Shown here: positions 1-7,647 of the stretch, piece by piece
Layout of the letters: every line of letters starts with the position of its first letter
Numbering within the stretch: the first letter of the stretch is position 1
Assembly: GCA_018699755.1 (NCBI GenBank)
Contig: JABIRQ010000278.1
Span: forward strand, 1 to 9,316
Direction: 5' to 3'
DNA: 9,316 bases
Origin: Rhodospirillaceae bacterium
GTDB lineage: Bacteria > Pseudomonadota > Alphaproteobacteria > CADEGL01
The notes under the pieces: model-generated
Database searches by the model: none
Told to the model about the DNA's origin: nothing
Seen by the model: the letters and a program-made list of their open reading frames with translations, nothing else
Made by a program: the position numbers and the translations under genes

Positions 1-2299
1 CCCGCCACACCGCTTGCGGGGTCGCGGGCATGTCGATATCGCGCACGCCCAGCGGCGCCAGGGCGTCGAGCAGGGCAACGGTGATCGCCGGGGGCGAGGG
101 CATGGCCCCCGATTCGCCGGCGCCCTTCACCCCCAGCGGATTGCTCGGGCAAGGCGTTCCTTCGAGATTAATCGAAATATCCGGCATATCGGCGGCCCGG
201 GGCAGGCAATAATCCATCAGCGAGCCCGAGAGGAGCTGGCCGTCCCCGTCGTAGCGCGCGTCCTCCAGCAGGGCTTGGCCCAGCCCATGGGCGACGCCGC
301 CATGGATTTGCCCCTCGACAATCGTTGGATTGATCACCAGGCCGACATCCTGAACGCAGCTATGGCGCAGCACCCGGACGCGGCCGGTGTCGGGATCGAC
401 TTCGACCTCCGCCACGTGGCAGCCGTTGGGGTGGGCGGGCCTTTCCGGTTTGAACACGGCGCCGGCTTCCAGGCCCGGCACCTGGCCGGGCGGCAGGCGC
501 GCGGGGTCGTGGGCGGCGCGGAAGACCTCGCGCATGGCGATGCGCCGGTCGGTCCCGGCGATGGTGAATCCGCCGCCCTCGAAGGCCAGGTCGGCCGCCG
601 CGGCCTCCAGCAGATGGCTCGCGATGGGCCGCGCCAGATCGACCAGCTTCTCCATCGCCAGATGCATCGCGCCGCCGTCGAGGACGAGTGAGCGGGACCC
701 GGCGGTGCCCATGCCCTGCTTCACCCGGTCAGTGTCGCCTTGGACGATCTCGACCTCGTCGGGGTCCAGGCCGAAGCGGTCGGCGACGATCTGGGCGAAG
801 GCCGTCTCATGGCCCTGGCCGTTCGCCATCATGCCGGACAGGACGGTCACGCCGCCGCCCGGCTCGACCCGGATCTCGGTCGGTTCGGCGATGCCGGCCC
901 CGCCATTGGCCTCGATATAGGGCACAATCCCCAGCCCGCGCAGGCGGCCTCGCGCCTCGCTCTCGGCCCGGCGTGCGGCGAAGCCCGCGATGTCCGCGAC
1001 CTCGCCCGCCCGGTCCAGGGTCGCGGGAAAATCGCCCGAGTCGTAGACCAGTCCCGTCGGCGTTGCGTGGGGCAGGTCGGCCGGGCCGATCATGTTGCGC
1101 CGGCGCAGCTCGACCCGGTCGATATCCAGCTCCTCGGCGGCGGCTTCCATCAGCCGCTCGATCAGGTTGGTCGCCTCGGGCCGCCCCGCGCCCCGGAAGA
1201 CATCGGTGCGCACGGTGTTGGTCAGCACGGCGCGCACCTCCACATGGGCGGCCGGAATGCGGTAGGGCCCGCAGGACGCCGGGATGCCGGCGACCGGCGC
1301 CAGGGCGCCCATGTTGGTGGCATAGGCGCCCAGATTGGCCCGGTTCACCGTGCGGAAACCCAGGATGCGGCCTTCCGCGTCCAAGGCCAGGGCGGCGTCG
1401 GAGACATGGTCGCGGGCCTGGGAATCGGTCACGAAGCCTTCGCCGTTGCTGCCCGGCCAGCGCACCGGACGGCCCAGGCGGCGGGCCGCCCAGAGCACCG
1501 CCAGTGTCTCCTGATAGATCATGTTCTTCATGCCGAAGGCGCCGCCTACATCGCCGATCACGCAGCGCAGGCGCTCGACCGGAAGGCCCAGAATTTCAGC
1601 CGATTTGTCGCGGATACGGTGGGGCATCTGGCCGTTGGTGTAGATGGCCAGGCGGCCTTCCGCGTCGGGCGGGGTGGCGATCACGGCGCGCGGCTCGATC
1701 GAATGGATGATCAACCGGTTGTTGACGATGCGCCGGGCGACGATATGGGCGGCCCCAGCGAAGGCCGCGTCGGTCGCGGCGGCGTCGCCGATCTCGTGGA
1801 CGTAGCAGAGGTTGCCGGGGGCGTCGGGCCAGGCGGCGGGGGTGTCGGCCGCCTCGGCCGTCTCGGTATCGACCGCCGCGGGCAGCGGCGTAAACCGCAC
1901 GGCGATCCGTTCGGCGGCGTCCAGGGCCTGGGCCGCGCTTTCGGCCACGACCATGGCGACCGCCTCGCCGACATGGCGGACATGGCCCCGGGCGAGCACG
2001 GGCTGCGCCGGGGCGAACGGCTTCTGCCCGCGCTTGTCCGCGGGCAGGAACATCGCCGGAATGTCGCGCACCGCGTCCCGCGCCAGATCCTCGGCAGTGA
2101 ACACGCCCGAGACGCCGGGCATGGCCATGGCTTCGGTCGTCTCGACCGCTTCGATTCGGGCATGGGCATGGGGCGCGCGCAGGAAGGCGGCGTGCAGTTC
2201 GCCCTCGAAGCGCAGGTCGTCGACGAAGCGGCCGGCGCCGGTCAGCAGGCGCTGGTCTTCCTTGCGCGGCAGGCGGCGGCCGATCTGGCGCGTGTTCAT
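1..2299 (-). CDS. Molybdopterin-binding large subunit of a xanthine dehydrogenase/CoxL-family Mo hydroxylase (3' end cut by window edge)
   Basis: This is the catalytic molybdenum-cofactor subunit of a Mo hydroxylase, which normally works with an FAD subunit and a 2Fe-2S subunit. Reading leftward from ATG 2299-2297, 766 codons are open with no stop. The family motifs GGAFGMK (about residues 252-258), FRGAGR (368-373) and GVKGAGESG with the catalytic-type Glu729 all lie in one frame, so it appears intact. The last visible residues (MPATPQAVWR) match the usual C-terminal end of the family, so only a few residues should be missing. Domain order is an alpha/beta hammerhead (about 20-130), then the two Mo-cofactor-binding halves. 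True CO dehydrogenase (form I CoxL) has AYRCSFR, whose Cys binds copper. This protein has FRGAGR, close to the form II AYRGAGR type, so CO oxidation is unlikely and an N-heterocycle or aldehyde is a likelier substrate. It is translationally coupled to the upstream flavoprotein gene by an ATGA overlap. The partner subunits are not in the window and could lie past base 1. Family call is firm; substrate unknown. Confidence 0.93.
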   Translation of the reverse strand, partial: MNTRQIGRRLPRKEDQRLLTGAGRFVDDLRFEGELHAAFLRAPHAHARIEAVETTEAMAMPGVSGVFTAEDLARDAVRDIPAMFLPADKRGQKPFAPAQPVLARGHVRHVGEAVAMVVAESAAQALDAAERIAVRFTPLPAAVDTETAEAADTPAAWPDAPGNLCYVHEIGDAAATDAAFAGAAHIVARRIVNNRLIIHSIEPRAVIATPPDAEGRLAIYTNGQMPHRIRDKSAEILGLPVERLRCVIGDVGGAFGMKNMIYQETLAVLWAARRLGRPVRWPGSNGEGFVTDSQARDHVSDAALALDAEGRILGFRTVNRANLGAYATNMGALAPVAGIPASCGPYRIPAAHVEVRAVLTNTVRTDVFRGAGRPEATNLIERLMEAAAEELDIDRVELRRRNMIGPADLPHATPTGLVYDSGDFPATLDRAGEVADIAGFAARRAESEARGRLRGLGIVPYIEANGGAGIAEPTEIRVEPGGGVTVLSGMMANGQGHETAFAQIVADRFGLDPDEVEIVQGDTDRVKQGMGTAGSRSLVLDGGAMHLAMEKLVDLARPIASHLLEAAAADLAFEGGGFTIAGTDRRIAMREVFRAAHDPARLPPGQVPGLEAGAVFKPERPAHPNGCHVAEVEVDPDTGRVRVLRHSCVQDVGLVINPTIVEGQIHGGVAHGLGQALLEDARYDGDGQLLSGSLMDYCLPRAADMPDISINLEGTPCPSNPLGVKGAGESGAMPSPPAITVALLDALAPLGVRDIDMPATPQAVWR

Positions 2300-4599
2300 G
2301 ATTCCGCTCCGCCCGCCGGGTGCGGGCGCAGGGCAATCTCCTCGCCGCGCAGGTCGATGGTCCAACCGTCCTCACCGCTGTTCTTTGGGACCAGGCCCAT
2401 GACCACGGCGCGGCCGGAAGTGGGCAGCCAGGCGGCGGAGGAGACCAGACCGGCAGGTTTCCCGTCCTTGAGGATCGGCTCCGCGCCCATCGGCTTCGCA
2501 CTCTCCGCCGGGAAGGAGAAGGCCCGCAGGGCCCGGCCGCGCCCGTCAGCCGGCGCCAGGCCGGCCTCCGCCGCCGTGACCTTGGGCCCGAAATCGAGGC
2601 CCCAGGCAGGGCGGCCCGCATCCAGGCGCAGGGCCTCGGCGGCCAAGTGGCCGGCATGGCGCAGGCCGAAACCGTCGCCCGCCGTGCCTCCCGCCTCGGT
2701 CAGGGCTTCATGGGCGCAGACGGCCATCTCGGCGGGGAGGATCAGCAGCCAAGCGTCGTCGCCCGCACCCAGGCGGACCAAGCGGCCCGTGGTGTAGCCG
2801 ATTTCGATCATGCGTGATTCGCCCAGCGTCATGCCGTCGCGCCCGGCGCCCGTGGCGGCCAGCAATTCTCCGGCCTTGGGCCCTTGCAGGCCGATCAGGG
2901 CCAGCCCGCCGGTCAGGTCGATACAGGCGCAGCGGGAATCCGCCGGCCGGTTGCGGGCGATCCAATCGGGCAGTCGGACAAGCTGTTCCGGCAGGTCGAG
3001 CAGCAGCCGCCCGCCATCCCACGGCACGGCCATGGGCGCGGCCTCGATCCCGCCGCGCCCGTTTGTCATGACCAGGCTGGTGGCCAACCCGTCGGGCGGT
3101 GCGGTTCCGGCAAGGGCGGTCAGCACGGCGGATGTGTCCGGCCCCGTGAGGACGAGCTTGGTTATCGAAGAGAGATCGAACAGGGCCACGTCCTCGGCCG
3201 CCGCCGCCAGTTCCTCGGCCAGGCAGGCTTCCCAGCCTTCGGCCGTCCCGGTTTCGAACCAGACCGGCCGTTCGTATCCCGTGGCGGCGGCGAAGACCGC
3301 GCCGGCCGCCGCCATCCGGTCGTGCAGGGGCGAGCGGCGCAATCCCCGCCCGGTCTGGAAATCGTGGCCCGGACTATGGATGTCGAAATGGAAGCTGGGC
3401 AGCTCGCTGACCCGCGCCTTCAGGAACCGCTCGCCGTTCTGGGCGGGGGCGAAGCGGCGGAGGTCCATGGCCGTGGTGTCGATCTCCGATTCGCCCTCGA
3501 CCAGCCATTCCGCGACCACGGCGCCGGAGGAGGAGGCGGTGATCCCGCCCGAATTCATCCCCGCCGCAACCCAGAAGCCTTCCAGCCCCGGCGCCGGCCC
3601 GATCAGGGGCAACCCGTCGGGGGTAAAGCTTTCCGGCCCGTTCAGGAGGGTGCGGATTTCCGCCGTCTCGAGCGCCGGGATGCGCTCGATCGCGCCCGGC
3701 ATATAGGGACCGAACTGGTCCCAGTCCTCGGACAGCAGGCCAAAGGCGAAATCCTCGGGAAGATCTTCGAGCGGCAGGGGTTTCGCCCCCCGGTCGAAGC
3801 AGCCGACCAGCAGCCCGCCGACCTCCTCGCGCCCGTAGATCAGGGCATCGGGATCGCGGAACACGGGCAGGTCGGGGGTGACGCCTGGAATCGGCTTGGT
3901 CAGGACGTAGAAATGCTCGGCGGCGTAGAGCGGCACGCGGACCCCGGCCATCGCGCCGATCCGCCGGCTCCACAACCCGGCCGCCAGGACGACCGATTCA
4001 CAAGAGATGTTTCCCTTATCGGTCTCGACTCCCGTCACCCGGCCGCCTTCGACGGCGAAGCCGGTGACCTTGGTGTCCTCGACCAGGCGCGCACCGCGCT
4101 GGCGTGCGACCCGCATATAGGCGGCGGTGATATCGGTCGGATTGACCCGGCCGTCGCCCGGGCTCCAGGCCGCGCCGACCAGGTCGTCCGTGCGCATGAG
4201 GGGGAATTTCTTCTTCACCTCTTCCGGGCCGATGATCTCGACCTCGACTCCCATGACCCGGCCGAGCGAGCGGATGCGGCGCAGGTCGTCCAGCCGCGCC
4301 TCGGACCGGGCCAGGACGACGCGCCCGCAATTGCGCCAGCCGACCGACTGCCCGGCCTCCTTCTCCAACTCGGGAATCATTCGGCGGGTGCGCCGGAACA
4401 GCGCCATCAGCGAAGGCAGGCTTTCCAGCAGGGTGATATTGCCGGCGGAGTGCCAGGTGGTGCCGCAGCCGAGCTGGTGGCGCTCGATCACCACGACATC
4501 CTTCACGCCCAGGCGGGTCAGGTGATAGGCCGCGCTGCAACCGGTCACGCCAGCGCCGATCACGACCACCTGAGCCTGGGCCGGCAGTGCTTCGCTCAT
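2296..4599 (-). CDS. FAD-dependent dimethylglycine/sarcosine dehydrogenase-like protein with C-terminal GcvT-type domain
   Basis: This is a 767-residue relative of dimethylglycine dehydrogenase and sarcosine dehydrogenase, enzymes that oxidise an N-methyl group and pass the one-carbon unit to tetrahydrofolate. An N-terminal DAO-type FAD domain (about 10-365) has the dinucleotide motif GAGVTG at 15-20. TTWHSAG follows, with His50 at the position that covalently holds FAD in mammalian DMGDH, so covalent FAD is inferred. His229 (AEHFYV) aligns by motif with the active-site His of dimethylglycine oxidase (DMGO). A linker domain (about 367-420), a GcvT-like folate domain (about 424-660) and a GcvT C-terminal barrel (about 665-760) follow. 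The length is short against roughly 810-830 for bacterial relatives, and the shortfall seems to be in the folate half. There, GGIEAAP replaces the usual GGIESDL, so the folate-interacting Asp is Ala521. It may therefore dehydrogenate an amine and release formaldehyde. The start is supported by AGAGGGGG eight bases upstream. The stop overlaps the next gene by ATGA. The exact amine is unknown; it could also oxidise a bulkier N-methyl compound. Confidence 0.88.
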   Translation of the reverse strand: MSEALPAQAQVVVIGAGVTGCSAAYHLTRLGVKDVVVIERHQLGCGTTWHSAGNITLLESLPSLMALFRRTRRMIPELEKEAGQSVGWRNCGRVVLARSEARLDDLRRIRSLGRVMGVEVEIIGPEEVKKKFPLMRTDDLVGAAWSPGDGRVNPTDITAAYMRVARQRGARLVEDTKVTGFAVEGGRVTGVETDKGNISCESVVLAAGLWSRRIGAMAGVRVPLYAAEHFYVLTKPIPGVTPDLPVFRDPDALIYGREEVGGLLVGCFDRGAKPLPLEDLPEDFAFGLLSEDWDQFGPYMPGAIERIPALETAEIRTLLNGPESFTPDGLPLIGPAPGLEGFWVAAGMNSGGITASSSGAVVAEWLVEGESEIDTTAMDLRRFAPAQNGERFLKARVSELPSFHFDIHSPGHDFQTGRGLRRSPLHDRMAAAGAVFAAATGYERPVWFETGTAEGWEACLAEELAAAAEDVALFDLSSITKLVLTGPDTSAVLTALAGTAPPDGLATSLVMTNGRGGIEAAPMAVPWDGGRLLLDLPEQLVRLPDWIARNRPADSRCACIDLTGGLALIGLQGPKAGELLAATGAGRDGMTLGESRMIEIGYTTGRLVRLGAGDDAWLLILPAEMAVCAHEALTEAGGTAGDGFGLRHAGHLAAEALRLDAGRPAWGLDFGPKVTAAEAGLAPADGRGRALRAFSFPAESAKPMGAEPILKDGKPAGLVSSAAWLPTSGRAVVMGLVPKNSGEDGWTIDLRGEEIALRPHPAGGAES

Positions 4600-4607
4600 C
4601 TTGCTAT

Positions 4608-4615
4608 CCCCCTCT
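4608..4615 (-). promoter_or_regulatory. Ribosome binding site of the DMGDH-like gene
   Basis: On the minus strand AGAGGGGG lies 8 nucleotides before ATG 4599-4597. It is a purine-rich Shine-Dalgarno match at good spacing and fixes the start of the flavoprotein. Confidence 0.7.
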
Positions 4616-4643
4616 GCGGCGCGCGTGTCAGGCGATCAGAATA

Positions 4644-4687
4644 ACCGCCGGGCCGCCGCCGCGCAGGGAGAATCGGCGGTCTCGCCG
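4644..4687 (-). repeat. Nested GC-rich inverted repeats in the korB to DMGDH-like gap (possible weak terminator or attenuator)
   Basis: Directly after the korB stop, CGGCG and CGCCG (4683-4687 and 4674-4678) can form a 5-bp stem with a 4-base loop. The segment ACCGCCG at 4674-4680 can instead pair with CGGCGGT at 4644-4650, which is followed on the minus strand by TATTCT, or with the CGG-rich stretch at 4651-4662. The alternatives are mutually exclusive. There is no run of U after the first stem and only a mixed one after the second, so this is not a textbook terminator. It may reduce or modulate read-through from korAB into the following two genes. In DNA this GC-rich, chance pairing is a real alternative. 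Confidence 0.3.
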
Positions 4688-5716
4688 TTAGTGTTTCTCG
4701 ACCGTCCAGACGTCGCCGCGATGCATCACCTCGGTCAGATCGGCGGCGGGCGACTTGGACCGGATGGCCGCGGTCTGGTCGGCCATCTTGCCCTCGTAGG
4801 TCGGGCCCGGATTGCAATAGATGACGCCGACCGCGACGGGCATCGGCGGCTCCATCCCGACCAGCATTTCGGCCAGGATGCGGTTGGTCTCGTCATGGAC
4901 CAGCAGGTCGTCCTCGGTGACGCCGTTCTCGCCCAGCTTGACCATCTCCAGATGCAGGGCGCCGGGCTTCACGCGCAGGCCCTTGTCCCGCTCCTTGCCG
5001 AAGACCAGCGGCTCGCCGTGGCGCACCTCGATCTGCGCGTCCTCCGTCACGGAGCGGTCGGTGAATTTGTCGAAGGCGCCGTCGTTGTAGACGATGCAGT
5101 TCTGGAATATCTCGACGAAGGACGTGCCCTTGTGGGCATGGGCGCGCATCAGGATGCCGGGCATCTGCTTCTGCTGGGTATCGACCGCCCTGGCGACGAA
5201 GCGCGCGCCCGCGCCGAGCGCGAAACGGCAGGCCGAGACCGGTTGCTCGACCGAACCCATGGGGGTCGAGGGTGAGCGGGTGCCGACCCGCGAGGTCGGC
5301 GAATACTGGCCCTTGGTCAGGCCGTAGATCTCGTTGTTGAAGAGCAGGAACTGCAGATCGACGTTGCGGCGCAGCAGGTGCAACAGGTGGTTGCCGCCGA
5401 TCGACATGGCGTCGCCGTCGCCCGAGACGACCCAGATGTCGAGTTCCGGATTGGCCAGCTTGATGCCGGTCGCCACGGCCGGCGCGCGGCCGTGGATCGT
5501 GTGGAAGCCGTAGGTCGAGACGTAATAGGGAAAGCGCGCGGCGCAACCGATGCCCGAGACGAAGACCGTCTTGTGCCGGGGCGTGCCGATATCCGCCAGG
5601 GTCTTGGTGACGCCTTTGAGGATGGCGTAGTCGCCGCAGCCAGGGCACCAGCGGACCTCCTGGTCCGAGGCGAAATCCTTGGCCGTCAGCTTTTCCGGCG
5701 CGGTGGCGATGTTCAT
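4688..5716 (-). CDS. korB: 2-oxoacid:ferredoxin oxidoreductase beta subunit (2-oxoglutarate type)
   Basis: This is the thiamine-diphosphate and 4Fe-4S subunit of a 2-oxoacid:ferredoxin oxidoreductase, which converts a 2-oxoacid plus CoA to acyl-CoA, CO2 and reduced ferredoxin in the cytoplasm. The 342-residue protein is of normal length for KorB. The cluster ligands match the archaeal two-subunit enzymes by motif and spacing: Cys24 and Cys27 in CPGCG, Cys58 in SGIGC, and Cys207 in IFQNC. Thiamine-diphosphate binding is shown by GDGDAMSIGGNH (99-110) and the following NN (127-128). YGLTKGQ (131-137) is the substrate-side loop typical of these enzymes. The gene starts one nucleotide after the korA stop and has its own ribosome binding site, so the two subunits are made together. 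There is no separate delta (ferredoxin-like) subunit. 2-Oxoglutarate is the likeliest substrate given resemblance to actinobacterial and alphaproteobacterial KorAB, but pyruvate or branched-chain 2-oxoacids cannot be excluded from sequence alone. Confidence 0.93.
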   Translation of the reverse strand: MNIATAPEKLTAKDFASDQEVRWCPGCGDYAILKGVTKTLADIGTPRHKTVFVSGIGCAARFPYYVSTYGFHTIHGRAPAVATGIKLANPELDIWVVSGDGDAMSIGGNHLLHLLRRNVDLQFLLFNNEIYGLTKGQYSPTSRVGTRSPSTPMGSVEQPVSACRFALGAGARFVARAVDTQQKQMPGILMRAHAHKGTSFVEIFQNCIVYNDGAFDKFTDRSVTEDAQIEVRHGEPLVFGKERDKGLRVKPGALHLEMVKLGENGVTEDDLLVHDETNRILAEMLVGMEPPMPVAVGVIYCNPGPTYEGKMADQTAAIRSKSPAADLTEVMHRGDVWTVEKH

Positions 5717-5717
5717 C

Positions 5718-7568
5718 CTAACTCTCCAATTGGCCGCGGACGGCCTGTTCGATCTCGGCGATCTTGAAGGGCAGCCCGTTCACCTTGTTGAGCCCTTCGG
5801 CGGGGATCAGATACTCGGCGCGCAGAACCTGAATGAGCTGGCCGGTGTTCATCTCGGGCACCAGCACCTGGTCGTAGCCGGCCAGCAGCTCACCCAGGTT
5901 GCGTGGCATCGGCCAGATATGGCGCAGGTGGATATGGGACACGTCCAATCCCTCAGCACGCAGGTTGACGACCGCCCGGCTGATCGGGCCGTAGGTCGAG
6001 CCCCAACCGACCAGCGCCAGCTTGCCGCCCTCGTTGCCCTGATCGACCGTCTGTTCGGGGATATCCTGGGCGATGCCGCGAATCTTGGCCGCGCGCACGT
6101 CCGTCATCCGTTGATGGTTGGCCGGATCGTAGGAGATATGGCCGCTGTCGTAGTCCTTCTCGATGCCGCCGATGCGGTGTTCGAGGCCCGGGGTGCCGGG
6201 CTTGGCCCAGTTCCGCGCCAGGGTCTCGGGATCGCGCAGATAGGGATGAAAACCCTCCGCGTCCTCGCGATGATGGACGGGGAAGGGCTCCAGCGTCTCC
6301 AGATCGGGCAGCAGCCAGGGCTCGGCCGCGTTCACGATATAGCCGTCGGTCAGCACGATCACCGGCGTCATGTATTTGGTCGCCAGGCGCACGGCCTCGA
6401 TCCCGACCTCGAAACAATCGCCCGGTGCGCTTGCCGCCAGGACCACGAGGGGGCTGTCGCCGTTGCGGCCCCAGACCGCCTGCAGCAGGTCCGATTGCTC
6501 GGTCTTGGTGGGCAGGCCGGTCGAAGGCCCGGCGCGCTGGGCGTCGACCACGATCAGCGGCAATTCGGTGCTGATGGCCAGGCCGATCGCCTCGGTCTTG
6601 AGCGCCACGCCGGGACCGGAGCTGGAGGTGATGCCGAGCGACCCGGCATAGGACGCGCCGATGGCCGCGCAGGCCGCCGCGATCTCGTCCTCGGCCTGGA
6701 ATGTCGTCAGGTCGAACTGGCGCAGCCCGGCCAGGATATGGAGCAGGGACGAGGCCGGCGTGATCGGATAGGAACAGAAGACCAGCTTGATGTCCGCCAG
6801 TTGCGTGCCCGCGACCAGGCCCCAGGCCAGGGCGTCGGTGCCGGTGACCGTGCGGTATTCGCCGGGCGCGATCTCCGCCTCCGGCACGGCATAGGCATGG
6901 ACGTCGCCGGGCAGCTCCGCCGTTTCGCCGAAGGCATGGCCGGCGTTGAGCGCCGCGATATTGGCCTCCGCGATCTCGGGCCGCTTGGCGAACTTGGTCT
7001 TGAGCCATTTGACGCTGGCGTCGCGCTCGCGGTTGTAGAGCCAGTAGACCAGCCCCAGGGTCCACATGTTCTTGCAGCGCAGGGCCTCCTTCTGGGTCAG
7101 GCCGAACTCCTTGACCGCTTCGAGAGTCAGTTTGGAGACGTCGATGGGCCAGACTTGGTAGGCGTCGAGGCTGTGATCCTCGAGCGGGTTGGCCTCGTAG
7201 CCGGCCTTTTTCAGGTTGCGGTCGCTGAAGGCGCCGGAATCGGCGATCACCAGGCCGCCGAGGCGCAGATTGCCGATATTGGTGATCAGCGCCGCCGGGT
7301 TGAGGGCGACCAGCACGTCGGGCTGGTCGCCGGCGGTGCGGATTTCCCTGGCGCCGAAATTGATCTGGAAGGCGCTGACGCCATAGGTCGTGCCCGCCGG
7401 TGCCCTGATTTCCGCGGGGAAATCGGGAAAGGTCGCGAGGTCGTTGCCCGCGAGCGCCGTCGCGAGGGTGAAATGACTGCCCGTAAGCTGAAGGCCATCG
7501 CCCGAGTCGCCGGCGAAACGCACGACGACGGCATCGAGATTCTCCCGGCCCGCGATCGATCCTTCCAT
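5718..7568 (-). CDS. korA: 2-oxoacid:ferredoxin oxidoreductase alpha subunit with fused gamma domain
   Basis: This is the larger subunit of the KorAB enzyme, 616 residues, in which the gamma (CoA-side) domain and the alpha (pyrimidine-binding) domain are one chain. The gamma domain occupies about 10-200 and opens with RFAGDSGDGLQLTG (17-30), the glycine-rich start typical of OFOR gamma subunits. The alpha domain begins around 240 and shows YPITPAS (267-273), whose Thr and surrounding loop contact the substrate carboxylate. It also has RAGPSTGLPTKTEQ (345-358), a segment common to the family. A C-terminal transketolase-like domain follows, containing the GWGSTYGP stretch and the late VPEMNTGQL stretch. 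The fused gamma-alpha plus beta layout is that of Mycobacterium, Hydrogenobacter and several alphaproteobacterial KorAB enzymes. The start ATG has GGAG 11 bases upstream and AGGGGA 3 bases upstream. It ends TAG one base before korB. FprA upstream suggests NADP(H)-linked ferredoxin turnover. Confidence 0.93.
   Translation of the reverse strand: MEGSIAGRENLDAVVVRFAGDSGDGLQLTGSHFTLATALAGNDLATFPDFPAEIRAPAGTTYGVSAFQINFGAREIRTAGDQPDVLVALNPAALITNIGNLRLGGLVIADSGAFSDRNLKKAGYEANPLEDHSLDAYQVWPIDVSKLTLEAVKEFGLTQKEALRCKNMWTLGLVYWLYNRERDASVKWLKTKFAKRPEIAEANIAALNAGHAFGETAELPGDVHAYAVPEAEIAPGEYRTVTGTDALAWGLVAGTQLADIKLVFCSYPITPASSLLHILAGLRQFDLTTFQAEDEIAAACAAIGASYAGSLGITSSSGPGVALKTEAIGLAISTELPLIVVDAQRAGPSTGLPTKTEQSDLLQAVWGRNGDSPLVVLAASAPGDCFEVGIEAVRLATKYMTPVIVLTDGYIVNAAEPWLLPDLETLEPFPVHHREDAEGFHPYLRDPETLARNWAKPGTPGLEHRIGGIEKDYDSGHISYDPANHQRMTDVRAAKIRGIAQDIPEQTVDQGNEGGKLALVGWGSTYGPISRAVVNLRAEGLDVSHIHLRHIWPMPRNLGELLAGYDQVLVPEMNTGQLIQVLRAEYLIPAEGLNKVNGLPFKIAEIEQAVRGQLES
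5722..5727 (-). promoter_or_regulatory. Ribosome binding site of korB inside the end of korA
   Basis: GGAGAG on the minus strand sits 5 nucleotides before the korB ATG (5716-5714) and within the last codons of korA. It supports the chosen korB start and translational coupling of the two subunits. Confidence 0.7.
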
Positions 7569-7625
7569 GATTCCCCTATCTCCGGTCTCTTGCTTCGCTG
7601 CGCCGGCCGCAGCCCACTTCGGTTA

Positions 7626-7647
7626 GTCCGGTTCTGGTCCGGTCCTG
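7626..7647. repeat. Tandem 11-bp direct repeat upstream of korA
   Basis: Two adjacent 11-bp units, GTCCGGTTCTG (7626-7636) and GTCCGGTCCTG (7637-7647), match at 10 of 11 positions. They lie in the 135-bp fprA-korA gap, about 58-79 bases upstream of the korA start. An 11-bp period is close to one helical turn, as expected for a regulator binding side by side. No known operator is recognised, and a chance duplication in GC-rich DNA is possible. Confidence 0.4.

Noticed and set aside
1..2299. True aerobic carbon monoxide dehydrogenase (form I coxL)
   Set aside because: The copper-binding Cys motif AYRCSFR is absent and replaced by FRGAGR. No coxM or coxS is adjacent within the window.
2296..2299. 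Frameshift or fusion between the flavoprotein and the Mo hydroxylase
   Set aside because: The junction is a normal ATGA stop-start overlap, and both proteins have complete expected ends at it.
740..2797. Very long plus-strand open frame (about 685 codons) opposite the Mo hydroxylase gene
   Set aside because: It is antisense to a gene with clear family motifs, spans the junction of two real genes, and its translation is low-complexity with no recognisable domain. Long antisense frames are expected in GC-rich DNA.
2884..4644. Long plus-strand open frame (about 586 codons) opposite the DMGDH-like gene
   Set aside because: It is an antisense shadow of the flavoprotein gene, with no ribosome site or domain.
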